NCBI GenBank assembly: GCA_013813945.1
Contig: JACCQV010000661.1
Location: 1 to 13,772 of the forward strand
Reading direction: 5' to 3'
Source: Deltaproteobacteria bacterium
GTDB taxonomy: Bacteria > Myxococcota_A > Polyangia > Haliangiales > Haliangiaceae
Length of the DNA stretch: 13,772 nucleotides
Shown here: positions 11,882 to 13,772 of the stretch, one piece after another
Layout: each line of letters begins with the position of its first letter
Numbering within the stretch: the first letter of the stretch is position 1
Translations under genes and position numbers: made by a program
Notes under the pieces: model-generated
The model's input: only the letters and a program-made list of their open reading frames with translations
Databases searched by the model: none
Told to the model about the DNA's origin: nothing

Positions 11882-12092
11882 CTACCAACTGCGGACGTGG
11901 GCGATCGGGCTCGAGTTTCGCTACGACCTCAACATGCGTCGCTTCCACTTCGGGGGGTGATGGACGGGACGCGTGCAGCTCGCGAGCTGGGCTACCGTCC
12001 TGCATGCGCGCTGTGGCCCGATGTCCGTTCGCCAACGCTGGCCACGCGTGGGATGGGCTTCAGCTCAACTGAACGTGTGGCGGTGAAGCGAG

Positions 12093-12486
12093 TCAGCCAT
12101 CTTGCTCGGTTCGCGGTGCTTCGGCCAGGGCGATGACGTAGCCGTCCGGATCGGCGATATAGCCCACGCCCCACGGCCGGACGCTCGGATGTGCGAGCTC
12201 GCGGCCTCCCGCGGTTCGCGCGCGAGCAAGCACAACCTTGAGATCATCCGTACAAGTAGATCTCGGTCGTGGCAACGGCACCGACGATCGCAGCGGGACC
12301 TGGCCGAGATTACTCGAAGCTTCGTCGATCGTACAGACCGAGCCTCATCCCACTCGGGCACGCGAGCTCCACGTAGACCGGGGTCGCTACGCGCTGTCGC
12401 CAACCGAACACGGCACCGTAGAACGCGACCGAGCGCGCGACGTTCTCGACGGCGAGGATCACCAGCGCGAGCCGCGTGCCTTCCAT
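12093..12486 (-). pseudogene. VOC/glyoxalase-fold protein broken by frameshifts
   Basis: From ATG 12486 the frame reads RLALVILAVENVARSVAFYG, then PVYVELACPSGMRLGLYDRR, and stops at 12310. Similarity continues in other frames: SNLGQVPL, then ATTEIYLY, then DDLKVVLARARTAGG and WGVGYIADPDGYVIALAE near 12120. This is one beta-alpha-beta-beta-beta VOC domain pair spread over three frames, with at least three shifts. Intact relatives are glyoxalase or bleomycin-resistance type proteins. It is certainly not expressed as a single product. Its start lies 62 nt after the end of the copper ATPase, on the same strand. Confidence 0.75.
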
Positions 12487-12548
12487 CAAGTGGGTGATGT
12501 CACTGGTTCGCGGTCCACCGTTCGCTGTCGCGGCTGGGACGCTTCGGG

Positions 12549-13772
<1,224 letters not shown>

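Overview
High-GC bacterial DNA. Gene content and protein style point to a soil or sediment Myxococcota (Polyangia-like deltaproteobacterium). This is an inference, resting mainly on the small basic protein at 8249-8668 and the lipoprotein at 1221-1619, both of which resemble unnamed myxobacterial proteins from memory; no search was run.

Region 1 (1-3.1 kb) looks like a toxin-antitoxin graveyard behind a probable integration scar. The 3' half of a tRNA-Lys(CUU)-like gene lies at 89-139, with its anticodon loop lengthened by a tandem TTAA. Two complete addiction-module antitoxin/RelE-ParE toxin pairs follow on the plus strand (376-932 and 2221-2768), each with a GTGA stop/start overlap. Around them are remnants on both strands: a frameshifted ParE fragment (936-1164), a short antitoxin with a damaged toxin (1641-2017), a helix-turn-helix stub (2794-2865) and an orphan truncated antitoxin (2934-3075). 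Three antitoxins share a TAnnnT hexamer 6-7 nt before the ATG, which suggests leaderless transcription. A putative small lipoprotein (1221-1619) sits among them.

Region 2 (3.1-4.9 kb) is a row of beheaded or betailed genes: a ZIP metal transporter core, the membrane C-terminus of a cation P-type ATPase and the N-terminus of a PaaK-like adenylating enzyme. An apparently whole four-helix membrane protein follows. Its last codons run into a 53-bp fragment of an amino acid permease gene, the homologue of which lies 5.8 kb downstream in the same orientation.

Region 3 (4.9-10.0 kb) is largely intact. On the minus strand a tandem-CBS protein is followed 14 nt later by a Cys-rich/flavodoxin fusion. 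A beta-CASP metallo-beta-lactamase ribonuclease-like protein overlaps a small P-loop NTPase (GTGA). A conserved basic protein and a DUF2238 membrane protein follow. Divergent to the last is a 24-codon ORF coupled to a YHS/TRASH-like metal-binding protein.

Region 4 (10.0-13.8 kb) holds an APC permease that seems to lack TM3-TM4, a proline-rich protein, a frameshifted c-type cytochrome, a broken VOC/glyoxalase gene and the C-terminal two thirds of a copper P1B-ATPase that runs off the right edge. ZIP, two P-type ATPases, CBS and flavodoxin genes together recall a metal/redox stress cluster that has since been eroded by deletion. I see no clear undescribed defence or catalytic system. The best leads are the Cys-rich/flavodoxin fusion, the beta-CASP/NTPase pair, the coupled 24-codon ORF and the tRNA and permease scars.
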